5,080 nucleotides of DNA from NCBI GenBank assembly GCA_030037405.1, contig JASHRK010000372.1, positions 1-5,080 on the forward strand. The letters are read 5' to 3'. Below, in pieces: positions 4,860 to 5,080 of the stretch. The DNA is from Acidimicrobiales bacterium (GTDB taxonomy: Bacteria > Actinomycetota > Acidimicrobiia > Acidimicrobiales > Bog-793). Position 1 is the first letter of the stretch. Every line of letters starts with the position of its first letter. The notes below the pieces were generated by a model. The model was not told where the DNA came from. It searched no databases and worked only from the letters and a program-made list of their open reading frames with translations. Position numbers and translations under genes: made by a program.

Positions 4860-5080
4860 ATGGACCTCTGGCCTGCCATCGACATCCGCGAAGGACGCTG
4901 CGTCCGGCTCTTCCGGGGCGACTTCGCGACCGAGACGGACTACGGCGACCCTGTCGAGCTCGCCGTCAGGTACGTGGACGAGGGCGCCGAGCGTCTCCAT
5001 GTCGTCGACCTCGACGCCGCAAGGACGGGCAGCCCGGTAAATCGGGAGGTCATCTACCGCATCGTCCGTCTCACCGGTGC
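4860..5080 (+). CDS. hisA: ProFAR isomerase HisA (or bifunctional HisA/TrpF-type PriA), N-terminal fragment
   Basis: HisA carries out the Amadori isomerisation of ProFAR to PRFAR, the substrate of HisH-HisF. The first 73 residues of the (beta/alpha)8 barrel are present and the gene runs off the right edge. PAIDIREGRCVRL (5-17) is the family N-terminus with catalytic Asp8. GDFATET and YGDP follow (20-31), then HVVDLDAA (47-54). Many actinobacteria use PriA, which also serves tryptophan synthesis. The RGDF-ETDYGDP stretch here looks more like standard HisA than the QG-GS-T form I associate with PriA, but the diagnostic later residues are missing. The ATG is 3 nt past the hisH stop with no strong ribosome site, so translation is probably coupled to hisH. 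Confidence 0.92.
   Translation, partial: MDLWPAIDIREGRCVRLFRGDFATETDYGDPVELAVRYVDEGAERLHVVDLDAARTGSPVNREVIYRIVRLTG

Noticed and set aside
1..5080. Defence system, mobile element, CRISPR array or biosynthetic-cluster signature
   Set aside because: Every substantial gene is a core metabolic or repair gene. No transposase, integrase, spaced repeats, toxin or nuclease partner is present apart from the housekeeping Nth.

Overview
The window is very GC-rich, gene-dense DNA from an actinomycete. The best lineage marker is mycothiol synthase (mshD), because mycothiol is essentially confined to Actinomycetota. The short HisC N-terminus with a GYHSPQ motif, and the TANNNT boxes 6-7 nt before start codons, fit that phylum. 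An Acidimicrobiia-like lineage is my guess from memory of such proteins, not something the sequence proves.

Layout, left to right: (1) 1-1419, minus strand: the start of hisC (running off the left edge) preceded by complete hisD, transcribed hisD then hisC. (2) 1420-1480: a 61-bp divergent promoter region with a 10-bp palindrome near its middle. (3) 1481-1672, plus strand: a 63-aa helical protein of unknown function. (4) 1673-1893: a 221-bp convergent intergenic region with a perfect 12-bp stem-loop at its centre, probably a two-way terminator, and a 12-bp palindrome near its right end. (5) 1894-2616, minus strand: nth (endonuclease III). (6) 2617-2653: a 37-bp divergent promoter region. (7) 2654-5080, plus strand: mshD-hisB-hisH-hisA, tightly packed, with hisA running off the right edge.

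How the genes work together: hisA, hisH, hisB, hisC and hisD encode five of the histidine biosynthesis steps. HisA isomerises ProFAR. HisH supplies ammonia to HisF (not in the window) to make IGP. HisB dehydrates IGP, HisC transaminates the product, and HisD oxidises histidinol to histidine. The pathway is split into two divergent transcription units. mshD, the last step of mycothiol synthesis, leads the right-hand unit and overlaps hisB by ATGA. nth (base-excision repair) and the 63-aa gene sit between the two halves.

The most unusual feature is the promoter pattern. All four genes that begin a transcription unit (hisD, the 63-aa gene, nth, mshD) have a TAC-N-N-T hexamer ending 6 or 7 nt before the start codon and no Shine-Dalgarno sequence. 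This is the arrangement expected for leaderless mRNAs. The only convincing Shine-Dalgarno sequence is internal to an operon, before hisB. I see no tRNA, rRNA, CRISPR array, insertion sequence or phage gene. This is a core metabolic locus of unusual arrangement, and I found no defence or mobile system in it.
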